Positions 16,332 to 24,790 of a stretch of 64,000 bases of DNA are shown here, in pieces. A program made the translations under genes and the position numbers. The stretch spans positions 124,001 through 188,000 of the forward strand of contig JAPLYN010000003.1 of NCBI GenBank assembly GCA_026395515.1. The letters are read 5' to 3'. This DNA comes from Candidatus Peregrinibacteria bacterium. GTDB taxonomy: Bacteria > Patescibacteriota > Gracilibacteria > UBA1369 > LOWO2-01-FULL-3. How positions within the stretch are numbered: the stretch's first letter is position 1; every line of letters starts with the position of its first letter. Under the pieces are notes generated by a model. The model had not been told where the DNA came from. It did not search any database and saw nothing but the letters and a program-made list of their open reading frames with translations.

Positions 16332-17230
16332 TCAAAAAAATGGATAAGAAAACTAGGGATGAGTTGATCGCGAAAGCGGATAAATTACTCAAATACGAAA
16401 CTGACAAAGTGATTACTTGGTGTAGTGGCTGCGGAAATTATGGTATTCAAAATGCTTTAGCGAGAGCGCTAGTTTTGGAAGGGAAAGAGAGAAAAGATTT
16501 TGCTTTGTTTTTTGATATTGGATGTTCTGGAAATGGTTCTGATAAATTTGAAGCAAATACTTTGCATGGATTGCATGGCCGTATTATCAGCACAGCGGCG
16601 GGTGCAGCTTTGGCAAATGACAAGATGAAGGTGATTGCTTTTGCTGGTGATGGTGCGACTTTTAGTGAAGGTGTCGGACATTTAGTTCATGGAGTGAGAA
16701 ATAATTTCCCTATGGTTTTTGTTCATCATAATAATGAGAATTACGGATTAACAATTGGTCAGGCTTCATCTACCACTCGTCTTGGAGCGAAAATGAATGG
16801 AACTCCTGGTGGCGTGAGCATTGAACCGATAAATACTTTGGAATTTGTGTTGAGCTTGAATCCGACTTTTGTAGCTCGTGGATTTTCTGGAGACGTGGAT
16901 CATCTTACTGAATTATTCAGAATGGCGATGAGGCATAAAGGCTTTGCATATCTTGAAATTTTACAATCATGTCCTACTTATAATCGTCTGACCACTGAAG
17001 ATTGGTATGCGTCACGCGTAAAATATGTGGAAGATTTGAAAGGATATGACAGACACGACATTTGGGCAGCGAAAAAATTGGTACAAGATATGGATAAAGA
17101 AATTTATCTTGGATTAATTTATGAAAATATTGAGAAAAAAGATTTCTTGAGTTTGCAGACGAATAGGGAAGGGGTAAAAACTTCGCTAGTTGAAGAAGTG
17201 AAGCATTACGACGTGAGGGATTTGATCTAA
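16328..17230 (+). CDS. korB: 2-oxoacid:ferredoxin/flavodoxin oxidoreductase, beta subunit
   Basis: The thiamine diphosphate-binding subunit, 300 residues. Cys32 and Cys35 (WCSGCGNYG), a cysteine in DIGCSGNG and one in LQSCPTYN make the four expected ligands of a 4Fe-4S cluster. The ThDP motif is GDGATFSEG, followed about 25 residues later by NNENYGLTIGQAS. There is no separate ferredoxin-like delta subunit. It is the last gene of the flavodoxin-korA-korB unit. Confidence 0.92.
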   Translation: MIKKMDKKTRDELIAKADKLLKYETDKVITWCSGCGNYGIQNALARALVLEGKERKDFALFFDIGCSGNGSDKFEANTLHGLHGRIISTAAGAALANDKMKVIAFAGDGATFSEGVGHLVHGVRNNFPMVFVHHNNENYGLTIGQASSTTRLGAKMNGTPGGVSIEPINTLEFVLSLNPTFVARGFSGDVDHLTELFRMAMRHKGFAYLEILQSCPTYNRLTTEDWYASRVKYVEDLKGYDRHDIWAAKKLVQDMDKEIYLGLIYENIEKKDFLSLQTNREGVKTSLVEEVKHYDVRDLI

Positions 17231-17252
17231 GCGCTGAGTCTCCTCCAACTGG

Positions 17253-17281
17253 TTGACCTTTGGCTTTTTTAGATGTATAAA
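17253..17281 (+). promoter_or_regulatory. Sigma-70 promoter that fixes the start of the next gene
   Basis: TTGACC (17253-17258), a 17-bp spacer and TATAAA (17276-17281). The RNA would start near 17288, downstream of the first in-frame ATG at 17273. That ATG cannot be used from this promoter, so the start moves to 17306. Confidence 0.65.
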
Positions 17282-17305
17282 CATCTCTTAAATTTCATTT
17301 TACAC

Positions 17306-17959
17306 ATGCCCTTAGAGCCAGAAATATCAATGTACGGAAAATTCTCGGAAGAGATGGATGGCGCAGGTCTGGGACTTAACGTGGAGGGTGACTGCTTAGC
17401 TCTGGATTGTCAGCAAAAAGGTCTGGCTGGATTAGGAGAGTTAGTTACTTCTATTGATTTAGTCTCTACTGTTCATCGATTACTTTTTTCTACAATTGAT
17501 CATGGAAGAGAGGACGTGAAAATTTTAAAAATGCAGGCCTATGACGAGGACCCTCAAGCTGCGGATATGGAAGATTTATCAACAATGATTAATTATAAAA
17601 TTATTACGCCTGAAGAAATTAACCTTATATATCTCTGCGCTGCAAAATTATTAAGTGATAGTTTGCATGTATGGAGCGAATCTTATGGTGATCCTTTTCA
17701 AAGTGAAGAGCTAAAAAATGTAGTAACGGCTCTTTTGGAAACCAAAATCCAATCAGTAATTATAGGACTAGGAGTAGATGGGCCAAAGGATAGCAGCTCT
17801 CCATATTCAACTGTAAGAGTTCAAGATTTCATAACTTATTGTTCCAGGTTTACAAGAAAAATTGTTGATGCAGCTTTTGCTGATGCAGAACTGCGTCAAT
17901 TTATGGAAAGTGAAATTAGGACGAAGGCTATAAAAATTACATCACAAACAACACATTAA
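17306..17959 (+). CDS. Unknown soluble protein
   Basis: A 217-residue acidic protein of mixed sheet and helix. It has no signal peptide, membrane segment or motif that I recognise. An N-terminal stretch with alternating glycines and acidic residues (about 5-30) looks like beta strands. The rest is helical and includes the cysteines at LALDCQQ, IYLCAAK and TYCSRF. Its own promoter precedes it. The next unknown gene follows 12 nt later, so the pair is probably one operon. Confidence 0.65.
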   Translation: MPLEPEISMYGKFSEEMDGAGLGLNVEGDCLALDCQQKGLAGLGELVTSIDLVSTVHRLLFSTIDHGREDVKILKMQAYDEDPQAADMEDLSTMINYKIITPEEINLIYLCAAKLLSDSLHVWSESYGDPFQSEELKNVVTALLETKIQSVIIGLGVDGPKDSSSPYSTVRVQDFITYCSRFTRKIVDAAFADAELRQFMESEIRTKAIKITSQTTH

Positions 17960-17971
17960 AAAATTCAACAT

Positions 17972-18496
17972 ATGAAAGAGGGCGTTCTAGATAAATCTTA
18001 TTTTGGCAGAATGGTGGAAACTTACGACGAGGCTAGCCGTGAAAATCCTGCAGCTATTCGCAGCGAGATGGCGAGGAGATTGAAGGTAGCAGCTGGGTCT
18101 ATGGATCAGGTGAGACAGTCGGAAAGTTACAGACTGATGAGAGAAGAAAAACTGACTATGGCCGCCCTAAAATATTCCTATACTGCTATCCAAAAAATAG
18201 TAAGAATTCAGCTTCTTGCAGAAAAAAATAATTTGGGAGCATTGAGAGCTCCAGGATTTTCGATAAAAATATTGGAACTTCTTAAACAGCAAATTCAAAT
18301 CACTGGAGCTCAAGTGGCTATGGCAAAGACTGAATTATCGCCTGGAGAAAGTGAAATTTTAAACACGTGCTTCAATTTATACAGGCAAGAGCCAGCATAT
18401 GTCCTGGATTTAATTGAGTCGGCGATTTCTGATGTGGAAAATGAAGAGCTAATGGCTACAACCAAAGCAAGTGTGAACAGAGCGATGATGAATTAA
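17972..18496 (+). CDS. Unknown helical protein
   Basis: A 174-residue, almost wholly helical protein with many charged residues, no membrane segment and no recognised domain. It opens with a short motif DKSYFGRMVETYDEA. It follows the previous unknown gene by 12 nt. Its stop codon TAA shares the tetranucleotide TTAA (18493-18496) with the stop of the convergent queG. Confidence 0.65.
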   Translation: MKEGVLDKSYFGRMVETYDEASRENPAAIRSEMARRLKVAAGSMDQVRQSESYRLMREEKLTMAALKYSYTAIQKIVRIQLLAEKNNLGALRAPGFSIKILELLKQQIQITGAQVAMAKTELSPGESEILNTCFNLYRQEPAYVLDLIESAISDVENEELMATTKASVNRAMMN

Positions 18497-19677
18497 TTAA
18501 ATATTTTTGCAGTTCTTTGGAGTCCTTTGCGTTTTGCGCGCATGACTGGGGAGCCGGCAAAAGTTTTCAGAAAGGTTTCTTCGGAGGTGCAGGTTTTAGT
18601 GAGAATTTTTTTAATATCGAGTGAGTCTCCAGCAATTGGCGTGAATAAACCGTCTTGTGGAGCGGTGGCAATTTTGGCTCGTGCATCATTATGCGGACAA
18701 ACTTCCTGGCAAACATCACAGCCGTAAAGACGCTTAGTTTTTTTAATAATTTTTGCGAGGGCGGGTGGAATTTTTTCTTTATTTTCAATGGTGAGATAGG
18801 AAATGCAGAGGCGTGCGTCGACAACTCCTGGGGCAATAATTGCACCTGTGGGACAGGCGGTCATGCATTTATTGCAGTTGCCGCAGACATTGAAAGATTT
18901 TTCGGCAGGAGAGGACCAGCGGGAGGAGGGAGGCGTGGCGATGTGCGCGTCAGTCGCAAAATTCAAATCTAGCGTCGTAATAATTTCACTGAGGAAAATC
19001 CAAGAACCAAATTTCTCAGTAATGAGGAGGGAATTTTTTCCGATGCGTCCGAGACCGGCCTGTTCAGCAAGGGCGCGTTCGAGAATAGGGCCTGTATCAA
19101 CATAGGATTTGGTGATAGCATTAGTGTGGGACTGGCCTCCACGAGGCGAGTCCTCGCGGACACTTGTTGATGCTGTTTTATTTGCGAGTTCTTGGTGCGA
19201 AATGTCCCCCCGTGATTTTGTGTGCACATTGGGCACACAAATTTGGGATGGAGGAGTAGAGGAAGAAAACTCTACAGGGGACCGCTCGTGCTCAAAGTCT
19301 GCACACATTTCCCCAATAAATTTCTCTACCATTTTCAACTTTTTTCCAATCACTTTGTGATAGTCGCGACCGAAAGCGTAGCGTGCGACGCGGCCGTGAC
19401 CACGCTTAAGCGCCGGCTGTTTGTTAAAATAATTCATCCCAAAAACAATCACAGATTTTGCGCCAGGAAGAATTTTCGTGAGATCGCGGCGCTGTTCTAT
19501 TTTCTTCATATATTCCATACTTCCTTCTCTTTCATTTCCCAACCAATCCTCAAAGGCTACCAAATATTTTTCTTCAATTTTTGCCGGAGAAAATCCCACT
19601 AAGTCAAAACCAATTTCCTTAGCGTAGTCGGAAATTTTTTGGCGGAGTGTGAATTTTTCGGCATTTGTGAGCTGCAT
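18493..19677 (-). CDS. queG: Epoxyqueuosine reductase with two in-frame insertions
   Basis: It reduces epoxyqueuosine to queuosine in tRNA wobble position 34, using cobalamin and two 4Fe-4S clusters. Counted from an upstream in-frame codon at 19740, landmarks are the catalytic Asp215 (VDTGPILERALAE), cluster cysteines 286, 289, 292, 296 (CGNCNKCMTACP), and 341, 344, 348 (CDVCQEVCPH). The start MQLTNA at 19677 gives 394 residues and matches the family N-terminus. Two segments are extra: about 59 residues before the catalytic loop (DNA about 19114-19290) and about 20 before the first cluster (about 18898-18957). Both are Ser/Thr/Pro-rich and palindrome-bearing. The enzyme needs B12, which fits the adenosyltransferase at 13602 only loosely. 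Confidence 0.85.
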   Translation of the reverse strand: MQLTNAEKFTLRQKISDYAKEIGFDLVGFSPAKIEEKYLVAFEDWLGNEREGSMEYMKKIEQRRDLTKILPGAKSVIVFGMNYFNKQPALKRGHGRVARYAFGRDYHKVIGKKLKMVEKFIGEMCADFEHERSPVEFSSSTPPSQICVPNVHTKSRGDISHQELANKTASTSVREDSPRGGQSHTNAITKSYVDTGPILERALAEQAGLGRIGKNSLLITEKFGSWIFLSEIITTLDLNFATDAHIATPPSSRWSSPAEKSFNVCGNCNKCMTACPTGAIIAPGVVDARLCISYLTIENKEKIPPALAKIIKKTKRLYGCDVCQEVCPHNDARAKIATAPQDGLFTPIAGDSLDIKKILTKTCTSEETFLKTFAGSPVMRAKRKGLQRTAKIFN

Positions 19678-19782
19678 GTCTGCTATGGTGGAATATCTTA
19701 CCTCTTTTTGCAATCTGTTTTTATACTTAACTCTTCCCATTAAACAAAAAAGTTATTAAGATTAACCCCTTTATCAGCATTC

Positions 19783-20796
19783 ATGCTTTATATTTCGGAA
19801 GAACTAAAAATAGAGTTCCAGAAAGCCAAAAAGGCGCTGCTAAATGCAAACAAAATTTGCATAATTTCGCATAGAAGTCCGGATGGTGATGCTGTGGGAA
19901 GTAATCTCGCACTGAGACTTCCGCTGGAGGCGATTGGAAAAGAAGTGGTTAGCGCTTCCGTGGATCCTGTTCCAGAGAATAGTATTTTCCTGAAGAAAGC
20001 GGACACCTTTGTTCAAGATTTTAATTATGATGATTTTGATTTAATCGTGAGCGTGGATTGTGGAGCATTAAAACTTGTGGCTTTTCACGAAAAAAAACCG
20101 GAACTTCTTTCTGCAGAAAAACCTTTTATTAATTTTGATCATCATATTTCCAATAATCATTTTGGAACTATTAACCCTGTGGATCCGGCTGCGTGCTCTA
20201 CTTGTATGATTCTTTATAAATTTCTGAAATTTTGTGATTGGCCAATTACGATAGATGTGGCGACTTGCTTACTGCACGGAATTTATTTTGATACTGGCGG
20301 TTTGGTTCATAGCAATACAAGCGCGGAAGTGATGAAGGTTTGTGGCGAATTGACGGCGCGTGGCGCAGATTTAAGACGTATTTCAAAAGAACTTTTTCAC
20401 ACAACTCCGGTGAATCGTCTCAGACTTTGGGGAAAAATTCTGGAACGAGCTTATGTTAACGAAGAGGGAGTGACAGTATCAGCGGTGAATCGTCAGGATT
20501 ATGAAGCGAGTGGTACAGATTCTCATGATACAGGTGGAGCGATTGATTACCTTAATGCAGTGCCGGGAAGTAAATACTGCGTACTTTTGAGCGAAGATGA
20601 AAAAGGATTGGTAAAAGGATCACTACGTACCCAGAGAAATGATATAAACTTATCTGATGTGGCGGGACAATGGGGCGGAGGCGGACATCCAAAAGCCAGT
20701 GGATTCGGAATGCCGGGAAAACTACAACCGGTGATGAGCTGGAAAATAATGAGCGGAAGCGAGGATGAAGCTCACGGTACCGAGATCAGTTTCTAG
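19783..20796 (+). CDS. nrnA: DHH/DHHA1 phosphoesterase, NrnA-like (oligoribonuclease / pAp phosphatase)
   Basis: A manganese-dependent enzyme expected to degrade 2-5 nt RNA oligomers and 3'-phosphoadenosine 5'-phosphate. Metal motifs are ISHRSPDGDAVGS near residue 28, VSVDCG near 87, and the DHH motif in NFDHHISNNHFG near 117. The DHHA1 substrate-binding loop GGGGHPKASGFG is near the end. Length 337 is typical. It could also work on cyclic-dinucleotide breakdown products, of interest because a diguanylate cyclase is encoded at 44522. It diverges from queG. Confidence 0.88.
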   Translation: MLYISEELKIEFQKAKKALLNANKICIISHRSPDGDAVGSNLALRLPLEAIGKEVVSASVDPVPENSIFLKKADTFVQDFNYDDFDLIVSVDCGALKLVAFHEKKPELLSAEKPFINFDHHISNNHFGTINPVDPAACSTCMILYKFLKFCDWPITIDVATCLLHGIYFDTGGLVHSNTSAEVMKVCGELTARGADLRRISKELFHTTPVNRLRLWGKILERAYVNEEGVTVSAVNRQDYEASGTDSHDTGGAIDYLNAVPGSKYCVLLSEDEKGLVKGSLRTQRNDINLSDVAGQWGGGGHPKASGFGMPGKLQPVMSWKIMSGSEDEAHGTEISF

Positions 20797-20819
20797 TTGC
20801 ATATTATTAATTATGTTTT

Positions 20820-21422
20820 ATGGAGAGTTTAGGATCAATTGGGAAAAAGGTAATGCCGGCATTAGCGGCACTAGCGATGGCTTGCACAACTGAAGTACCG
20901 GCAGATGAACAAATGAATACTGCGCTTGCTACTCTTCAGAAGGAAACTGATGATTTGGCGAGAGAATTTGAAATTGCTGCGAGTCATGCTATGGGAACTG
21001 GCGAAACTTTTGAAGAACAAGGAAGTGGTAGTGGAGAGGTTGTTTTAGTTGATGATGTGGACACCTATGGCTGCATGCCAAGCAATAGTGGGGATGGTAT
21101 AATTTGCGAAAAAGCTAGGTTTACCGGAGTGAGCACTAATCCTAATAAAGTTTCTTTAGATAGAGGAGAAAGTACAATAGTCGTTGCGGACAAAAGTAAT
21201 GTGCAAGTAGTACGTCGTTATGATAATGGAAAGACTCAAACTGCTTCAACAATGACTTTAAATGACAAGGCTTGTAGCATCACTAATGCCAAAGAGTCTG
21301 GAAGCAATTCAGCGCACTCTTATGATGAGGCTATGATGCAAAAATGTGCCACTATGCGCGATAAATTGAAAGTGAGACTAGAAAAGGTGATGAAGGCAGC
21401 AATAGTACTAAAGATAAAATAG
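20820..21422 (+). CDS. Probable exported protein, possibly a lipoprotein; function unknown
   Basis: A 200-residue protein whose N-terminus has a short Lys-Lys charge, a hydrophobic alanine/leucine run and Cys22 (ALAMAC), followed by a Thr/Glu/Pro-rich tail. This resembles a lipoprotein signal, but Met at -2 and Ala at -3 are imperfect for a lipobox. The mature part has four cysteines (YGCMP, IICEK, KACSI, QKCAT) that could form disulfides outside the membrane. I recognise no domain. It starts 23 nt after nrnA. Confidence 0.6.
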   Translation: MESLGSIGKKVMPALAALAMACTTEVPADEQMNTALATLQKETDDLAREFEIAASHAMGTGETFEEQGSGSGEVVLVDDVDTYGCMPSNSGDGIICEKARFTGVSTNPNKVSLDRGESTIVVADKSNVQVVRRYDNGKTQTASTMTLNDKACSITNAKESGSNSAHSYDEAMMQKCATMRDKLKVRLEKVMKAAIVLKIK

Positions 21423-21434
21423 AGAAACTCGTGC

Positions 21435-21463
21435 TTGACCTGAGGGGTGATCTTCTCTAAAAT
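21435..21463 (+). promoter_or_regulatory. Promoter of carB
   Basis: TTGACC (21435-21440), a 17-bp spacer and TAAAAT (21458-21463). The predicted start near 21470 leaves a 21-nt leader with no Shine-Dalgarno sequence. Confidence 0.75.
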
Positions 21464-21490
21464 CGTCTAAAGAAAGTTCATTTAAAATCA

Positions 21491-24400
21491 ATGCCTTTAA
21501 AGAAACGCGCTAAAAAAAGTGGGGCCTCCAAGAAAACAGGGGCTTTAGTTTTTCCTAAAAAAGTTTTGATCCTGGGAAGTGGTGCCTTGAAGATTGGTGA
21601 GGCCGGAGAGTTTGATTATTCCGGTTCCCAAGCCATAAAAGCGATGAAGGAAGAAGGCATACAGACGGTTTTGGTAAATCCAAATGTGGCTACAATTCAG
21701 ACTAGCAAAGGACTCGCTGACAAGATCTATTTCTTGCCGGTGAATGATTATTTCGTGGAGAAGGTGATTAAAGAAGAGAAGCCAGATGGAATTCTACTAG
21801 CTTTTGGTGGTCAGACGGCGCTGAATTGTGGTGTGAAATTATATGAAAAAGGAATTTTTGAAAAATATAAAGTAAAGGTGCTCGGCACTCCGGTGGAGGC
21901 GATTCAAAAAACTGAGGATAGAGATTTGTTCAACAAAGAGCTGACAAAAATTGGTGTAAAAATGCCAAAGAGTATTGCGTGTACAGATAAGAAATCCGGA
22001 ATGGAAGCAGCTAAGACTATTGGCTTCCCTCTAATGATAAGAGCGGCTTTTGCTCTTGGTGGAAAGGGGAGTGGTTTCGCTTATAACAATGCTCAATTGG
22101 AAGAAATGCTTGATACAGCTTTTGCTTATAGTCCACAGGTTTTAGTGGAAGAAAATTTGAAAGGCTGGAAAGAAGTGGAATACGAAGTGGTGCGTGATAG
22201 GGCGGACAATTGCATCACGGTTTGTAATATGGAAAATTTCGATCCACTCGGAATCCATACCGGTGAATCAATTGTAGTGGCTCCTTCTCAGACTTTGACC
22301 AATAGCGAATACCATAAATTAAGAGAATTAGGCATTAAGGTAATCAGACATTTGGGAATTGTTGGTGAATGTAATATTCAATACGCTCTCGATCCAAATT
22401 CAGAAGATTATCGTGTGATTGAGGTGAATGCTCGTCTCAGTAGGTCTTCTGCTTTGGCTTCTAAAGCGACTGGTTATCCTCTCGCTCATGTGGCGGCGAA
22501 ACTCGCTCTCGGATATACATTGCCTCAATTGAAGAACGCTGTGACTAAAACGACGACAGCTTGTTTTGAGCCGGCGTTAGATTATTTAGCTTTGAAAATT
22601 CCACGCTGGGATTTGAATAAATTCAGAATGGTGAGCAAAGAAATTACGAGCGAAATGAAATCTGTGGGAGAAATTATGGCCTTGGGTCGTAGCTTTGAAG
22701 AAGTAGTTCAAAAAGGCTTACGTATGCTACAAGTAGGTCTTCATGGACTAGTGGCAAATGAAGACGTGAGACTGGAAACTAACGAAATTGAAGAAGATAT
22801 TATTCATCCAACTCCAAAAAGAATTTTGGTAATTGCCGAAGCTTTGAGGAAAGGTTGGACGGTAGAAAAAATTGCAAAACTTTCCGGAATCGACAAATGG
22901 TTTTTGGATAAATTGAAGAATATCGTGGAGATGAGCGAGAGCTTGAAGAAAGCAAAAACTCTCGATGAAGAGACAATGAGGAATGCGAAGAAAAAAGGAT
23001 TTTCAGATAAGCAATTAGGATTCATGCGTGGCGTAGGCGAATTAGAAGTGCGCGCTTTACGTAAAAAATTAGGAGTGCTTCCTTCTTTGAAACAAATTGA
23101 TACGATGGCGGCAGAATATCCTGCAAATACAAATTATTTGTATGCGACTTATCATGGAAATAAAAATGATGTGGTAGCTGGAAATAAGAAAAAAATAATT
23201 GTTTTGGGAAGTGGTGCTTACTGCATTGGATCAAGTGTAGAATTCGACTGGTGCTGCGTAAATGCGGCTCAAACTGCAGGAAAAGAAGGCTACGAAAAAA
23301 TTATGATTAACTACAATCCGGAGACAGTTTCTACGGATTACGATATGTGCGATAAATTATATTTTGATGAACTTTCTCTTGAGAGAGTTTTGGATATTTA
23401 TGAATTTGAAAATGGCGGAATGAAAGGGAAAAATGTGACTGGCGTGGTGGTTTCTACAGGTGGACAAGTGGCCAATAATTTAGCGCTAAAATTATACAAA
23501 TTAGATGTGAAAATTCTTGGAACTGATCCAAAAAATATTGATAGAGCGGAAGATAGACACAAATTTTCAGGAATGCTTGATAAGCTTGGTGTGGATCAAC
23601 CAAAATGGAAAGAATTGGCGAATTTGAAAGAGATAAATAAATTTACGGACGAAGTAGGTTATCCGGTTTTGGTGAGACCTTCTTACGTACTTTCCGGTGC
23701 AGCGATGAGTGTGGCTTATGACGAACATGCGCTCAGCACTTTTTTGAGCAAAGCGGTGAAAATTTCCAAAGATGCGCCGGTAGTAGTTTCAAAATTTGAG
23801 ACTGGTGCAAAAGAAGTAGAAATCGATGCCGTGGCTTACAAAGGCCGTATTGTGGTGTATGCGATTTCTGAACATATTGAAAATGCCGGTGTACATAGTG
23901 GTGACGCGACGATAGTTTTGCCACCACAGAAATTGTACATGGAAACAATTCGTAGAATTAAAATTATCGCGAAACAAATTGCGAAAGAATTAAATATTAG
24001 TGGACCTTTCAATATTCAGTTTTTGGCTAAGAGCAATAGAGTGATGGTGATTGAGTGTAATCTACGTGCGAGTCGTAGTTTCCCATTTGCTTCGAAAGTT
24101 ACTGGATATAATTTCATCGAAATTGCGATGGAGGCGATGCTGGCGATGACGACTGGAAAGATGACAAAAAATGGAAAAAAATTATTAGAATATAGAGATT
24201 ATAAGACTTTGGACTTGGATCACGTGGCCGTGAAAGCGCCTCAGTTTAGCTTCCCTCGTTTAAAGGGTGCTGATCCTGTACTTGGCGTGGAAATGGCGTC
24301 TACGGGAGAAGTAGCGTGCTTCGGTGAGGATTTGTATGAGGCGTTATTGAAATCAATGATAAGCGTTGGATTTGAATTACCTAAAAAAGGAATTTTATTT

Positions 24401-24790
24401 AGTGTCGGTGGAGTGGAAGCGAAAGCGGATATTTTACCAGCAGCGCAGAAATTCGCAGAGATGGGATTCAAAATTTATGCGAGCGATGGCACAGCAGAGT
24501 TCTTTAATAAAAATGGCATTAAGGCCCATAAGCTAAACAAAATTTCTACCGGTCTGAAACCAAATATCGTGGATGCTATGATGGATCATGATGTGGATTT
24601 AATCGTAAATATTCCGAAAAATTATACTCGCAATATGGTGACTGATGGATATTCAATCCGTAGAAAAGCTTTGGATTCAAATATTCCGTTGATCACAAAT
24701 GTGCAGGTAGCAAAAATCATGGCAGAAGCCTTGGAAAAGTATAAACTGGAAGATTTAAAAATTAAGGATGTGGAAAGTTATTTCAGATAA
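21491..24790 (+). CDS. carB: Carbamoyl-phosphate synthase, large subunit
   Basis: It makes carbamoyl phosphate from bicarbonate, ammonia (channelled from the small subunit) and two ATP, for pyrimidines and arginine. At 1099 residues it has the full duplicated ATP-grasp layout. The first half has LGSGALKIGEAGEFDYSG near the start and EVNARLSRSSALASK; the second has LGSGAYCIGSSVEFDWC near residue 570 and ECNLRASRSFPFASK. A C-terminal MGS-like allosteric domain follows. No carA or other pyrimidine gene is adjacent. A lysine-rich N-terminal extension of about 20 residues precedes the first domain. Confidence 0.95.
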   Translation: MPLKKRAKKSGASKKTGALVFPKKVLILGSGALKIGEAGEFDYSGSQAIKAMKEEGIQTVLVNPNVATIQTSKGLADKIYFLPVNDYFVEKVIKEEKPDGILLAFGGQTALNCGVKLYEKGIFEKYKVKVLGTPVEAIQKTEDRDLFNKELTKIGVKMPKSIACTDKKSGMEAAKTIGFPLMIRAAFALGGKGSGFAYNNAQLEEMLDTAFAYSPQVLVEENLKGWKEVEYEVVRDRADNCITVCNMENFDPLGIHTGESIVVAPSQTLTNSEYHKLRELGIKVIRHLGIVGECNIQYALDPNSEDYRVIEVNARLSRSSALASKATGYPLAHVAAKLALGYTLPQLKNAVTKTTTACFEPALDYLALKIPRWDLNKFRMVSKEITSEMKSVGEIMALGRSFEEVVQKGLRMLQVGLHGLVANEDVRLETNEIEEDIIHPTPKRILVIAEALRKGWTVEKIAKLSGIDKWFLDKLKNIVEMSESLKKAKTLDEETMRNAKKKGFSDKQLGFMRGVGELEVRALRKKLGVLPSLKQIDTMAAEYPANTNYLYATYHGNKNDVVAGNKKKIIVLGSGAYCIGSSVEFDWCCVNAAQTAGKEGYEKIMINYNPETVSTDYDMCDKLYFDELSLERVLDIYEFENGGMKGKNVTGVVVSTGGQVANNLALKLYKLDVKILGTDPKNIDRAEDRHKFSGMLDKLGVDQPKWKELANLKEINKFTDEVGYPVLVRPSYVLSGAAMSVAYDEHALSTFLSKAVKISKDAPVVVSKFETGAKEVEIDAVAYKGRIVVYAISEHIENAGVHSGDATIVLPPQKLYMETIRRIKIIAKQIAKELNISGPFNIQFLAKSNRVMVIECNLRASRSFPFASKVTGYNFIEIAMEAMLAMTTGKMTKNGKKLLEYRDYKTLDLDHVAVKAPQFSFPRLKGADPVLGVEMASTGEVACFGEDLYEALLKSMISVGFELPKKGILFSVGGVEAKADILPAAQKFAEMGFKIYASDGTAEFFNKNGIKAHKLNKISTGLKPNIVDAMMDHDVDLIVNIPKNYTRNMVTDGYSIRRKALDSNIPLITNVQVAKIMAEALEKYKLEDLKIKDVESYFR

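Noticed and set aside
17273-17305. N-terminal extension MYKHLLNFILH of the unknown protein
   Set aside because: It lies at or upstream of the predicted RNA start; the TATAAA -10 overlaps it. The start was moved to 17306.
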